64,000 nt of DNA. It comes from Bactrocera neohumeralis (Eukaryota; Arthropoda; Insecta; Diptera; Tephritidae). The position numbers and the translations under genes are program-made. The notes under the pieces are model-generated. The model ran no database searches and had not been told where the DNA came from. It worked only from the letters and a program-made list of their open reading frames with translations. Below are positions 1 through 13,239 of the stretch, piece after piece. The stretch spans positions 21,260,017 to 21,324,016 of the forward strand of contig NC_065919.1 of NCBI RefSeq assembly GCF_024586455.1. The letters are read 5' to 3'. Position 1 is the stretch's first letter, and the number at the start of each line of letters is the position of its first letter.

Positions 1-1705
1 ATAATAATATTTCAACTACACGTAATAAATATGTGTGGCAACATGAAGTAAACGCTTAACACGAAATCAGATACAGCTGAATTAATGTGGCATATTAAGC
101 TGTGGAACGTAACTGCAACATGCCGAAAACTTATACTTGTTATGAAAATAATTTCATATTTAATGTGAGTGGGACATATTTCAAAAATATAATTGCCTGA
201 AAAACACAAAACGATTTTTTTAATAAAATTCAATATTACATAAAATCGCGTTAGGTTGTTTTTTGTGTGAAACGTGCATTTATTTCTATCATATGATTAT
301 TTTACTAATTATTTACTGGGCATATAATACTAAATATTGTCTAGAGAACATAAAACGCTTTTACTAAACGAAATTCAATACTGTCTAAAACCACGTTAAG
401 CTGTTTTTGTGTAAAACTGTATACATATGAAACTCATTATTAATTTAATTGTCTTTTATAAAAACACATATAATATAAAATAATGCTTAGAAAACATATA
501 ACGAACAAACTAAAGCAAATTGAATATTACATAAAATCTAGTTGTGCTGTTTTTTTGTGAAACAATCATATTTTGCCAATATTGTTATTATTATTTAAAC
601 GCATGTGGTATTAAATGAACAAAATTTAATGTAACATAAAATCGAGTTAAGCTGTTTTTTGTGTTAAACTGTATATATACCGTTAAATAATAATAATTTC
701 CTTATTATCCAAACGCAAATGATACTAAATATTACCTAAAGTACAAAAAACGATAACACTGAACATAACTCAATACTTTTTAAAATCGAGTTAGGCTATT
801 TCTAGTGTAAAACATGTATATATAACACTTATTATTAATATTTTGTCCATTGTAAAAACGCATATTATATATAAATTTGCCTTGAGAACACAAAACGGAC
901 CAACTAAAGAAAATGCAATATAACATAAAATCGAGTTAGGCTGTTTTTATGTGAAACATTTTATATATATTTCGCTCATAACAATATTTTTCGTATTATT
1001 TATATGCATGAAATACTAAATAATGCCTAGAGTATACAAAACGCTATTACTAAACAAAATTCAATACTGAATAAAATCGAGTTAAGCTGTTTTTTGTATG
1101 TCACAGGTGTATAATTTGCTCAATATTAATACTTTATTGCTACTTTAACTCATATGCTACTTTATAAAGCCTCGAATGCATTTTCCAAAAAAAAAAAACA
1201 ATACTGCATAAAACCGAGTTAAGCCATTTTTGTGTAAAACATTTATATATGTATGAAACTCATTGTTCATATTTGGTCTATTATAAAAATACAATATAAT
1301 ATACAAAATGCTTAGGGAACATAAAACGAACCAACTAAATAATATGCTATATTGCATAAAATCGAGTTAGGCTGTTTTAAGTGAAACAATACTATATATT
1401 TCGTTAATATAATTTTTTTATATTATTTAATATTATAAATAAAGCTAAAATGCTGTGACTAAACAGAATTCAATATAACATTAAATCGCGTTAAGCTGTT
1501 TTTGCGTGTCACGTGTTTATATTTTCTTCAATATTAATATTTTTCTTACTATATAAACTCATATGCTACTTAATAATGCCTAGAACAAATTTTTCAAAAA
1601 AAATCAATACTACCTAAAACCGAGTTAGGCCGTTTTTTGTGTAAATTTATATACATTACACTCAATTTGCATATTTTGCCCATTATGTAATCGCATATGA
1701 TACTA
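1..1705. repeat. tandem satellite, about 142-bp period
   Basis: A box resembling AAAATCGAGTTAGGCTGTTT followed by TTGTGTAAAAC recurs at about 243, 391, 532, 640, 782, 926, 1073, 1210, 1357, 1480 and 1616. Spacings are mostly 136-148 bp, with two shorter units. Sequence between boxes is AT-rich and drifts, often containing ATACTAAATAATGCCTAGA. The array runs off the left edge of the window. No coding potential is seen. Confidence 0.85.
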
Positions 1706-3440
1706 AATATTACAACCGTTAGTGCACAGCGCCTTCGTTAGCCACCTTCGCTTGGCCTCTGGCGTTAAGCTCGCTGCGCGCGCACAGCTTGAGTGAGGGG
1801 CATGCGTCAGCGACTAATAAAAGAAGGTGTCAAAAGTCAAATTTTGCAAGCAAAAGTCACAAAAGAAATAAATATAAATTATTACAGCTATATATATATA
1901 TATGTATATATATATATGTGTGTTTGTGTGTGTATGTGTATGTAGTAAATATATGTATGCCGCATAAAAATTGCATTGAACTAAAGGGTCTTTGGTCAAA
2001 GGCATGTCACACTTCTAATGCGACCAAGCGCATACATATGTATGTATGTCCGTATAGATGTGTGTGTGTAAGCACTTTGTAATGCGCAAGCGTGCATAAA
2101 TTACCACTTAGCACAGCTTCTGGCAATTAAGCGACACACCCACCAAACGCCACCCAGTTTCAGCTTTCAATACCAACACACACACACGCAGAGTAAAGCG
2201 TATATTGAAATGAATTTTCGATATGGATTTATGGACCAAAGTTGTAGCAATGACTGCAAACTAAGCGAATAGAGCTGGAAAATAGAGATTTTACTAATAA
2301 ATATTCCAAAAACTTTTTTTAATTTTTTGTATTTTTTAATATTTTTTTACTAACTTTTGTTTTTTAATATTTTTTTATATTTTTTTCCTTCAAAATTTCA
2401 AACAAATTTATTTCTATAATCAAAAAAGTGCACTCAACTTGTTTACTGTCAGCCACCCAATCTGGCAGCATTCAATACTTTTACTGCATGGCAAATTCAA
2501 ACGCAAAAGCTGCGCGGCAATCAAACTTATGCCTGCCAACGTGTTGTTGCTTACAGACTACCGTTTACACGCCTGTCCACGCCGCCACTAATTGAAGTTT
2601 CAACATTTCAGCCGCGAATTTCGCGAATTTATATGATTAGCTTCAGAAATCGTTTGCGCTGGTTGGACAAGCGTGCTTTGAGTGCTTGGGATTGTGTGTA
2701 AGCTGCGGCTATTGAGAATTTTCGTATATTTAAAAAAATTCTTCGCACAGCAAATGGACTTAGTTTTCAATCAGCGTTACACTTTAAGCGCCAATAACGA
2801 ATCGCTTGTCAAATTTTCATAGTCATGTGACATAATGGCATTGCTTAGCCCGCGGACCCAAAAAAATTAAATAAATAAAATGAAATGAATACAAAATGAA
2901 TTAGTTTTGATATGAAGTTCGTTGCTTAAGTCTTTGGTTGCGGGGTGTGCTGGTTTAATGGTGAAAGATATAATATATATAATACATATATCTTAATAAA
3001 TCCTTATAAAATTAACAAGTAAGAATATAAAATATATATAATTTCTGAGTTTTTTCTTTAAAAAGTTGGGAAACTCGAAATGGATCACACTTTAGTTTGA
3101 GATCAAAATCAATGAAGATTCATTATGAAATCAGTATCTAGTGGATGATCTTTTAGACTAGCTTAGAATGCCGATAATTTCAAATTGCTTTAAGCCATTA
3201 TGACCAAGAAAACAAAAAACTAATGAAAGTGTAATGGAATGATGCTAGAATGACCAAAGCAATCTCTATACACTATTATCAGCATTATGAACAACACTCT
3301 CAATACTATGTAGAATTGCGCTTTACAAGTGGGTCTGTGGTTGAATCCACAGTAAACGATTTTTTTCACAAAAAATACAAAATATATCAATGGAGGATCT
3401 CTTCGTTGAATTGGACAGAACTCTATCACTCAAGAATCGC
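1706..3440. other. non-coding stretch with microsatellites
   Basis: No gene is seen. It holds a GC-richer patch at 1711-1810, (TA)n and (GT)n runs at 1890-1945, a CA run near 2178-2190 and long poly-T tracts at 2315-2390. A 21-bp word, AAGTTCGTTGCTTAAGTCTT plus T, at 2915-2935 recurs at 26407. Confidence 0.6.
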
Positions 3441-3444
3441 ACCA

Positions 3445-4590
3445 GCTAGTTTATAGTATTCCTGGACAGCAAACTGCAGTGGAAGCATCATATGAAAGAA
3501 ATAGTAATAAACGCCAGGAATGCCCTCTATACATGCAAGCAAATGCTCAGCACGACCTAGAAGTTTTCTTCCTCTCTCATTTACTAGTGCTGTACTCATT
3601 TACTGGTACTATACTGGAATAATATGGACCAATTCTGATTTGCGGTGCAGTAAAATGACGGACAAGCATTCCGAAACCCACCTAACGAAAGCCAATGGAA
3701 AGGGTTCGGTGGCACGTTACGTTGTGTACTATAAGGGAGCTCTAAGCGCCACTCCATTGCAACCCAGAGACTTCTTAGCTGAGAGCTGCGCGGCAAAATC
3801 GGTGGGACTACTACTGACAGCAGGAAAATTTACATATAGTACAATCGAGCTATAAGTATGCCCGATGGGTAATGGTGGATTAGCAAGCATCGGCTACATG
3901 ATGTCACTTTTCAATTGAGAAGGAAGATGCAGAGTAAGCTTAGGAAAAAATGGTTCAATAGGTTAGATGGCTGCCCCCAAAACATTAACAAAATTTTATG
4001 GAAGGCTCGAAAATGGAGTTGGTGCGGAGATATTGTGTCCGAAATTAGGCACAATCCAGCCTTTTAAACGGCTGGTTGACTATATTATATTCCAAGCAAA
4101 GGTCTTTGAGCTTTTATAGCTGGCCTCTATTGCGTCAACAGGCAACTCAACTTCTGAATTAAAATCTACGTGGACAGCCGAGCAACAATCAAGGCTTTAA
4201 CCTCGTTTCACGCATGAGCCAAAAGTGTGTTGGAAAGCAGGACAGCAGCGGCAGGTGTCGCATTCTTCACTTCTTCTAGATGCCAGATCACAAGGACATA
4301 GAGGGCAACGCGATAGTGGACGAGATTGCCAAGAGTGGTGTACGGTTTTCATACTATATATATGTCTATATGTATATACGACGATTTGAACAAAAGCATG
4401 ACAAAGAAAATCAAAACGCGTTTGAGTAATATACCTGAATACCAAACTCCATAAGTCATGTGTCAAATGGTTGATTGGAAATATACAAAGGTTAAGATTA
4501 GAATACTCACTGGACACTGTTTGTTGGCGCCACGCGCTTGCAAAATGGAAGAGTCTAAAGAATGACTACACTACTAGTACTTCTTAAAGG
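3445..4590 (+). mobile_element. degenerate LINE fragment (RNase H-bearing clade), family A
   Basis: Across several frames the + strand reads as the end of a LINE reverse transcriptase (VFLDSKLQWK, NARNALYTCKQML, then a WYYTGI segment cognate to WCYTAIVRPILLYG). An RNase H-like part follows, with IEGNAIVDEIAKSGVR at about 4300 and a DDLNKSMTKKIKTRLS segment at about 4380. Stops and frameshifts are frequent, so it is dead. The minus-strand element at 17.3-18.8 kb shares the same motifs (IESNEIVNEIAKNGVR, DDFDRGMAKKIKT), so the two are copies of one family. Confidence 0.75.
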
Positions 4591-4659
4591 AAACCAAAAA
4601 TTAATGCTTTCCGCAAATCATTACTTTTTCCAGTTGATTCGATTAATAGTTTCGTAGAT

Positions 4660-5180
4660 AAATCGACGTCTTTTAACGCGTTTTTCTCGTGTTTTTGAAG
4701 TCGGTTGGCAAGACTTCTCGAGAACTGCTCAAGCCATCTTGATGAAATTTTACAGAGGCCTTTGAGTTACAATTCTCAAAGACCTGGACTAAAGATTTTT
4801 TTTCGATTACAACTATTTGAAAAAAAATGTCGCAAAATTTTCACTGAAATTTTCATTTTTTTGTAAACATTTCTGCTAAAAATCCAATTTTCAGTTTTCT
4901 TTCTTTCGTTCAAGTTAAGGTTTTAGCTAAAACATGTACTTTTGCACTTTATATGATACTGTAAGGAGTTATCCTGCCAAAGCGGGCGCACATTTTTTCC
5001 GAGGAGCCACCGGAAATGGCGACGCAATGGCAAATTTCAGAATTTCTTTGCTAATAGTGTATGTTTGTAACAACAAAAAATTCGAATAAAATATTTCATT
5101 TTTTAGTTAAGAAAAAATTTGTTGGAAAAAGGGCTATTTTTTTACCTGAGGAAGCCCATGTAATCACTTAACGCGTACTT
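4660..5180. repeat. unclassified dispersed repeat
   Basis: The block starts near CTTTTAACGCGTTTTT (4670) and ends near CACTTAACGCGTACTT (about 5166). It has no coding frame and reads as a low-complexity element (GTTGGCAAGACTTCTCG, TTGATGAAATTTTACAGAGG). The shared TTAACGCGT at both ends may mark its borders or a target duplication. The classification is unknown. Confidence 0.4.
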
Positions 5181-5249
5181 CATACCGGTACAACTGCTAC
5201 ATATTGTCGGAAGCCCTTGAATAATGTTGTAAAATAAGCAACATATTAT

Positions 5250-6145
5250 TATACTCTCGCACAAAGTTGCTAAGGAGAGTATTATCGTTTTGTTCACATA
5301 ACGGTTGTTTGTAAGTCCTAAAACGAAAAGAGTCAGATATAGGGTTATATATACCAAAGTGATCAGGGTGACGAGTAGAGTTGAAATCTGGATGTCTGTC
5401 TGTCCGTCCGTCCGTCTGTCCGTGCTGTCCGTGCAAGCTGTAACTTGAGTAAAAATTGAGATATCATGATGAAACTTGGTACACGTATTTCCTGGCTCCA
5501 TAAGAAGGTTAAGTTCGAAGATGAGCAAAATCGGCCTACTGCCACGCCCTCAAAATGGCGAAAACCGAAAACCTATAAAGTGTCATAACTAAGCCATAAA
5601 TAAAGATATTAAAGTGAAATTTGGCACAAAGGATCGCATTAGGGAGGGGCATATTTGGACGTAATTCTTTTGGAAAACTGGGTGTGGCCCCGCCCCCTAC
5701 TAAGTTTTTTGTACATATCTCGGCAACTACTATAGCTATGTCAACCAAACTCTACAAAGTCGTTTTCTTCAGGCATTTCCATATACAGTTCAAAAATGGA
5801 AGAAATCGGATAATAACCACGCCCACCTCCCATACAAAGGTTATGTTGAAAATCCCTAAAAGTGCGTTAACCGACTAACAAAAAACGTCAGAAACACTAA
5901 ATTTTACGGAAGAAGTGGCAGAAGGAAGCTGCACCCAGGCTTTTTTTTTAAATTGAAAATGGGCGTGACGTCGCCCACTTATGGACCAAAAACCATATCT
6001 CAGGAACTACTAAGCTAATTAATTTTACAGCAAAATAAAAAAATATGTATGTAAATGACGGATAATGAAATCTCGATTATCACTTTATCATGCGAGAGTA
6101 TAAAATGTTCGGTGACACCCGAACTTAGCCCTTCCTTACTTGTTT
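5250..6145. repeat. short dispersed fly repeat with inverted ATACTCTCGCA ends
   Basis: The left end carries ATACTCTCGCA (about 5250-5262) and the right end carries TGCGAGAGTAT (about 6090-6101), which is its reverse complement. The interior has a CTGTCCGTCCGTCCGTCTGT run at 5398-5420 and low-coding text typical of abundant non-autonomous dipteran repeats. It ends with ACACCCGAACTTAGCCCTTC and TTACTTG. I recognise the type but cannot assign a class with confidence. Confidence 0.6.
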
Positions 6146-6149
6146 TTGT

Positions 6150-8400
6150 GGTGAATTTGAATAATAATTCACAAAATTCCTTCATTAAAACCTTAAAATT
6201 AACTCGTGGCCACGCAAACCTTACCACTATACTTTCTTACATTTTTTCCGGACTTTTTCGTTCTTTCGGGATTTTCTTCAATTTTGTTTTTTTTTTTATG
6301 TTTTTAGTAAGCATAAGTAAACTAAATTATATTATCTAATTATAATTATAGTTTTTAATTTATTACGTTTAATGAGTAAACACAAATTAGCTTTTCTGTT
6401 CTTATACAAAAGCGGCCGATTTTATTGTTTTTACAAGTAAAGTGATACACCTACTAAACTTCGTGTTTCAATAAAATAAAATAAAATAAAATATTAATTT
6501 CAATTATAGTGGAAATGAAATTAAATTAAAAAATAAAAAATATCATGTTTTAATCGCATGTAAGTCTCTTCATTTCGAGCTCATATTGCAAAGCTCACTA
6601 TCTTTCAATTAATTTATCTATAGCTGAATGTGTTTTGTTTTTAATTTTTAATATTTTTAATAAATAGCATGTCATTTACTTATTTCTAAATAAAAAATTT
6701 CTATACCGAAAAAGTACCGCTATAAAACATAGTCAAATATGCAAAATACTTGAAAGTTTTGAGTGGTAAGGTTTGCGTGGCCACTAGTGTAATATTTAAC
6801 CATTTACACTATAATTAAGTTTAACTGTTTTTGTCTGCTTGTTTTATAAGCTAGCAAAGAAATGCTTACTGCCTTAAGAAATGAAATGAAATGAAAAATA
6901 GCACAAAAGTCAAAGCAACAGTATTTTCAAAAACAAAAAGTCATAAGCTTTACAACAACTAAACACAAAGAGAAGATCAGATTAATTGAACTGAAACGAA
7001 GGATCTAACAAATGTTGGGAATGGCCGTGACAACCAGCCCACAAACAGTTAGCAAAAATGGTGTCACTAAGGCGAACCAAAATAAAAATAAAAAACTAAA
7101 ATAAAAATAAAAATAAAAAACATACGTAAATAAAAAATGTAAAGCTTGAATAACACAATTGGCAGCAAATACTGCCTGTTATAGGCAAATTGGACAGCTG
7201 TTGGGCCGCAAAACAAAAAACGCTAACATGCAATTGTGCTAATGCTCGATGTGCTTGTACGGGAGCAAATTTAAATATGCACATATAGCGTTGAACACAT
7301 AGAGTTTCTTATGCGCTCAATTTTTTTTTTTTTTAATTTTCTGACTGCCATTTTCACGGTTGCCATAGAGGGCAGCGTTTTTTGCGCCACAAATTACAAG
7401 CAAACATACACACATATACGTATAATGTACGGTATGTTGCATGCTAACGCGCTGCAAACAAATTAGAAACTACGACACACTGCCACAACACGCCAAACGT
7501 ACGTATGCCAAAGCGTTTAGTCTTGCGCCGGCGCGACTCGGCGACTCGGCAAGGCAATCGATTTCGGCGCTGGCAGACAGCGGCGGACATTTAGCAAGCA
7601 AAGTTAATTAACAAACTGCCAATAATGGCAACAATGGCGGCAAATGCCACAGTGGCTGCATAAATAACAAAGCAACAGCAGCAAGAAAAACAACAACAGC
7701 AACAAGAGCTATATGACAGCAGCAGTAATAATAATAATGACAAGCAAGTTCGAATGCAATATTAGCCGCTACTGGATTGGGGAGCATTGACAGCATCATG
7801 GCAGCCACAGCAGCCACAGCGATCACAGCAATAATCTTCTAAAATCCGACAACAACAACAATTATAAATAATACTGGAAGCGCAGCTACTTTAGCGGTGG
7901 CCGCACAGCTCACTGCCGCTCTTACATGCACCTTTTTTGTTTTTTTTTGTATTTTGTTTTCTGACTTTTGCACATAAGCATGTGTGTGTGTGTGTGCGAC
8001 AGCCACAAATGGTCAACCTAAATGTGGCGGAGCATCATAATTTTTGCACAAATTTTGCATATCGCTTGCTGTCACCAGCAATGGACGTTGATATGTATGT
8101 TGCCACATGGTTGTTGTTGTGGTTTTTGGCATTACGATACTTGTGCAAGCAACGCTTTAATATTCAAACGTTTCAGTATTAGGGTAGCTCAAGGTTTTCG
8201 TTGAGAATATATATTTTTTATGCTTTTTTATGAAAAATTGCAATTAGTTCTTCTGCTGATAATGTTGTACTATTCAATCTGTTCAATATGCTCAACTTCG
8301 AACTCAGAATATTTTATTTTTTTAACAACTACGATACACTACTAAGAGCAAAAAATGGTAAAACTTTGTTCATAATTTTAATATTTGTAATTTATTCTTA
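6150..8400. other. non-coding stretch
   Basis: No gene is supported. It contains (AAATA)n runs near 6470-6495 and 7080-7120, a CAA/CAG-rich tract at 7670-7870 and a TG run at 7981-7998. A GC-richer patch at 7520-7600 includes an exact tandem CGACTCGG. Reading frames here are short and low-complexity. Confidence 0.55.
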
Positions 8401-8404
8401 AAAA

Positions 8405-9125
8405 TCTATGTCGTCCCACTCAAAGTAGTCTCTGTTGACCATAACATACTTTTTTTCCAATTCTTGAAACAGTTGTTAGTTTTAATTTCTGAAATAGCCT
8501 GCAATTATCATAATAATTCGATAATCGAAGAAAACTGTCAACAGAATCCTTGGTTTTCGACCTGCTTTGACGTGGTTTTTTCGGCTTCAGCTCACCATTG
8601 CCACGATATTTGGTCAACTGATCATCGGTTTTCGGTTCGTAAGCATAGATCCAAGACTCATCGGCAGTAATAACACGTTTCATGACATTCTGGTAGTCGG
8701 AAAGCATTGTTTCACAAACGTTAATGCGGCGCTGTATTAAAAAAAATTTAGTTATTTTGGAACCAATTGTGCTTTTACTTTTCTTAGGCCTAAATGATAT
8801 TTCAAAATGGTTTTCACCGATTCCTCCGATATTCCAGCGATGCCAGTAAGATCTCTGACTGTTAATCGTCAAGTCTCAAGCACCAATTCCTTTATTTTAT
8901 TGACGTGTTGATCATCAGTTGATGTTGATGGCTACCCTGAACGTGGTCGTCGTCAATGAGTTCTCGAATCTCTTTGAATAATTTGTACCAATCAAACAAA
9001 GCTCTAAACTCTTAGCACCCGAAATTTCATTTCGCACACAACATTTATTGTAGCTTCGTTGTTGAATAATTTCTCTCGTCGTAAAAGTCGCCAAATGCAC
9101 TTTACGTACTTCAGAAAGACAAGCG
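8405..9125 (-). mobile_element. mariner transposon remnant 1, internally deleted
   Basis: In pieces across frames, the minus strand reads CCVRNEIS, a frameshifted DLTGIAGIS-type region, VCETMLSDYQNVMKRVITAD, ESWIYAYEPKTDDQ and KPKKPRQSRSK. After TVFFDYR it jumps to the C-terminal FQELEKKYVMVNRDYFEWDD. The part between, which carries the second and third catalytic acidic residues of mariner transposases, is missing. It is therefore inactive. No clear terminal repeats were identified. Confidence 0.8.
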
Positions 9126-9599
9126 TATACTAAATGCTAATGATGAAAAAGTCTTAATATTTGTTGCATCCAGTAGTGGGTCACATTGACTGTTAAATTT
9201 AATGTCAACGCCACTAGCTCATACCATTTTCTCAACAACAAAGCTTGATAATGTTTAAAAGGGTTCTCCAATTTTGCATCGAAAAGTAGCTTTGGAAGGT
9301 GGAAGCAAATTTGGACAATTTAAATGCCAAAGTGAATAATACATCATAATCACACTAAACCCTATTCTGTGAAATTTTTCTAGCTTAGTATAATAAGTTA
9401 TTAGCCAATACCTGTCCCCATGATAATAACTTTGCAAGTGTTCAAAACTTACTTTTTTTCAGAGCTTAGGGCAAGTGGGATGCCAAAAGTCATCGTATTT
9501 TGGTGACAATTTACAATTTATACAAGTAGTTAGTGAACATGCTCTAGCTAAGCGAATGTGGCAAAAATTATTTCAAATTGGGGATTTCGGTTTGACGAT

Positions 9600-10005
9600 G
9601 TGGAATTGGGACTACCCGATGTAGACTGCTGCCAAATACAAGAAATGCCCACGCAATGCTCTGTATTTGATGGGATCAGAAGGCCATGCTGAGTTATACT
9701 TGTAAGCTTCTAAAATCATATAAAACCGCTGAAGTGGAATGCTATCAATAAATGCTCATCATATTTAAACGCACGTTTGCCGAAAAACCCCCGAATTTTG
9801 GGAGTAGACACGAGGCAATAATTTTCTATTACGACAACGCTCGGTATTTGGTAAAGTGAAGTGGAAGTATTGCCTCACTCGGCTTATAGCGTGGATTTGT
9901 CACTTTTGACTACTATTCCATGCAGTGCAGAACGTCTGCACCGAAATACAATTCACTTCAAAACAGGTTATCAAAAATTCGCTTCCCGGCGCAATTCTTT
10001 TGGGT
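9600..10005 (+). mobile_element. mariner remnant 2, C-terminal half
   Basis: The + strand reads WDQKAMLSYTCKLLKS, then MLIIFKRTFAEKPPNFGSRH and YYDNARYLVK. This is the mariner region containing the second catalytic Asp (normally HDNA). Stops interrupt it several times. The sequence differs from the neighbouring minus-strand mariner, so it is a separate insertion. Confidence 0.65.
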
Positions 10006-10039
10006 GATCCAACCTGAGGCTCCCTAATTTTTTAAAGAA

Positions 10040-10620
10040 AAAACATAGAAACTTCAAATTTAATGGGAAATATTTATTATCATTCGAAAGAACATTTTTT
10101 GGCATTTATTTTTTAAGGATTATCTCTTTCAAATGTTGACCGTGACAACTTCTCAAATGGTCCATCCGTTGAGTCCAATTTTCGATGACTCGTTCGAGGA
10201 TTTCGACTGGTAACTAGCGAATGACACGCGTGATGTTTTCCTCCAAGCCCTGAATCGAAGCGGACTTGCATAGACTTTAGACTTTACATATTCCCACAGG
10301 AAAAATTCTATCCCAAAACCTAAAATTTTCTGCTCACCGCTCACCGAAGTATTTTCTCAATAAATCCATTGATTGATGTGTGGGAACTGGCGCCGTCTTG
10401 TTGAAAGATGGTTTTATAGTTCCATAACAATTTTACAGATAAGACCATTAATTGAGTATCCATTATATACCATTTATACGGATAACTTTCTTGTATACAG
10501 AATAGTGGATATGTTCATTTCTTTGCACCACAAACTCAAGTTTATCGTTCAGACTGAACGGTTGAATTGGTAAAATTCCCATCTTCGCCGAGCGCTGAAT
10601 ATTTTAACGAACACAAACCG
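10040..10620 (-). mobile_element. Tc1/mariner-superfamily (DDE) transposase remnant
   Basis: The minus strand reads a degenerate FNKTAPVPTHQSMDLLRKYF, then FFLWEYVKSKVYASPL after a frameshift. It ends in IGLNGWTI, cognate to the IENWTQRMD end of such proteins. The order matches the C-terminal half of DDE transposases of the Tc1/mariner superfamily. Frameshifts and stops make it a pseudogene. Confidence 0.65.
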
Positions 10621-11185
10621 CCGCTGAATAGACTTCAGTTCTTCGGATTAATTACTCTCCATGAGCTTACGCAATATTACTAATAAATAGCTAATAGCAG
10701 TACCATCGCCTTGTCAAGGACTTAATGTCAGCTGGAACCTATATACTTAAAATGAAGGACCAAGCTTTGACAGTTTCGGCTGCCTCTCTTTTTTCTCGAC
10801 TCGGCATAACCCCCCTTTGATCGCCTAAGTCAACTGTCTATTTTCCCAGCAAAGTAGTCAACTTCACAGCTATACCACCCCCTAATACAGCACCATTAGG
10901 CAGCAATAAATATATTTAATGAGAGGTGTGCTCAGCTGCCAATAATAATTGTGCGACCGCTGATTGCCAACACCGCCAAGGAGAGGCGTAGACGCAGCTC
11001 TAACACTGTCTATAACTATATAAGTAATTGTCGCTTTTGTTGTTGCTGTTGTCGAGCCGCAGTGTCAGCTGTCGTGTAGAAATGAATAAATGACAATTGT
11101 TATTTAACGCTAAGCTTGTAGCTGTTTGCAATTTATTTGTAGCGAATATTTTTTTAATTTTTGCCATATTTCTAATTGAAAATTG

Positions 11186-11871
11186 TTATACCCAGAACGA
11201 CTAACCACTCAGTTTTTGAGAAATCGAACTAAAATTCCGCACACAATCTTTTTTCTTCAAGAGGTTGATCATTGGTGGAAATAATCGTTATCGGATCGAT
11301 ATAGCATATAGCTGCCATAGAAACTGAACGATACGAAGCAAGTGCTTGTATGGAAATTTTTTTTATTTGACTAGATAAAATTTGGCTGTAGTCCATGTCT
11401 ATGGCGCAAATTCAATCTCCGTGGAAATTCTTCAGATCAGATTACTATAATATATAGCTGCCATACAAACTGAGCGAATGGAAGCAAGTCCTTGTATGAA
11501 AAACTTTTTAATTTGACAAGATTTCCCACGAAACTTCTCACAGCTTATTGACAAAGACAACGCTACAATCTTGGAACAAATCACTGAGATCGAATCACTA
11601 TAGCATATAGCTATCATACAAACTGAATAATCGGGAATAAGTGCTTGTATGGAAAACTTTTTTATTTGACAAGTTATCGTTACGAAATTTGACGTACAGT
11701 ATTTTCTAAAACAACACTACAATCTCCAAAGAGATTGTTCAGATCGGTGGACTATAGCATATAGCCGTCATACAAGCAAACCGAACAAAATCAAGTAAAA
11801 TAGCTTTTTATTTCCGTTCATGCCAAAATGTATGCAACTGTGAGGGGTATTAGAGCTGTGAAGGGTATATT
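11186..11871. repeat. short dispersed repeat with internal units
   Basis: The block is bounded by TTATACCC near 11187 and GGGTATA near 11865. Inside, ATAGCATATAGCTGCCAT-like words recur at about 11306, 11449, 11599 and 11754, each followed by CTTGTATGGAAA and TTTATTTGACAAG. This makes units of about 150 bp. It resembles abundant non-autonomous repeats in flies, possibly DINE-like. No coding capacity is seen. Confidence 0.6.
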
Positions 11872-12179
11872 TTTTTTAAGTGTTAATTTTTTTGTACCCG
11901 CCAATTGCTCATTGATTAAGGCCATAATAGCTGCTGAATGAACAAACAAATGCCACACATTGTTGTACAACAAATATGGTAGTAAACACAGTCGTCTGTA
12001 CAAAACAGCGCAAATTCACTTACAAAAACAGCAGCACACCCACAACTGAACACCATTACAATATGTTGTTTTTTGTTTGTTTTTGTATTGTCATTATTAT
12101 TATTTTTGTTGTTGTCTTCACAGCTTCCAATTTACATTTCATTTATCTTGGAATTATTCACTTTTCTGTTGTACGCCTG

Positions 12180-12690
12180 TTGCATTAACATATTTTTACT
12201 TTTGCTGTTGTTGTTGTTGCTGTAATTGTTGTTGTCGTTCACATTCACTACCTTTATTGAGAAATTGTATTAGTATTGCTTGGCGATGCTTGCTAATTAT
12301 AGCAAAATGTCGTCATTAGTTAGTTGACAACAATTTTCCGTATTCACGATGTTTAGGCAAGCACACATACAAGCATACATTAGAGCAAGCGTTTGCCAGG
12401 CAGCAGCAGTTGCAGTGGCGGCCACCAGCATAGCTGACGACAACATTATTATTGTTGTCGCTATTATTGTCATTTATTAAAAGGTGCTATGAGATTGTTG
12501 TTGTTGTTGTTGTTGTAAATGATCTTGTTTTTGTTGCAATATTTATAATTGTTGTTGTTGTTGTAACTTTTCCATTATTTTCTTTATCTATTCTTGTAAT
12601 TTAAGTGTTTTTGTTGTTGTTGCATTTTTTGTTTTTGTTTATTGTTTTTGTTTTATCTTTTTGTTGTTGTTGCTGTTTTTTTAATGAATA
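12180..12690. repeat. TTG microsatellite cluster
   Basis: Several runs of (TTG)n lie at 12205-12235, 12497-12515, 12551-12565 and 12610-12680, with related TTA/TTG interspersed. No gene is supported in 11.9-13.2 kb; short frames here translate these repeats. Confidence 0.8.
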
Positions 12691-13239
12691 TTGATGAATG
12701 AATCACCGCCCATTTGCAGCTGTTTGATCGCACATTTACTCCCAGCGACACTTAAACACGTTAGACATATACACATACATATGTATGTATATATGTACAT
12801 GCATACATATTAAAATGTATATGCAAGTTCATATGCATATACCCGCTTGCAATGACCATCGCTGGGAAATTTTTATGCCGTCAGCAAATAAATTCTTTCT
12901 CATCGCTCGCAGTTTGATGACGTCGTTGCCACATGTTACGCCGTATATTAGCAATATAAATTGCTATTTTAATGCAATATCAGCGCAGCTGTTGGAAAAC
13001 CATGATTATTTTAATAGATAGCTTTATTAGCGCAAGCTTAGTCAATTTGTGACAATAACAACAATGCCAGTTATACCCGTGCCTCATTAGTTGCGCCCAG
13101 GGTAGAAGTATTTTCTTTATATAAAGGTTTTTGAACAGTGTAAATTAACTCATTAACTACTCCTTATTTACTACCTCTGGGAACCTACACCTTTCGTGCC
13201 TACAACTAACCTTATAAAACCCTAAAACCTACCTAGATT

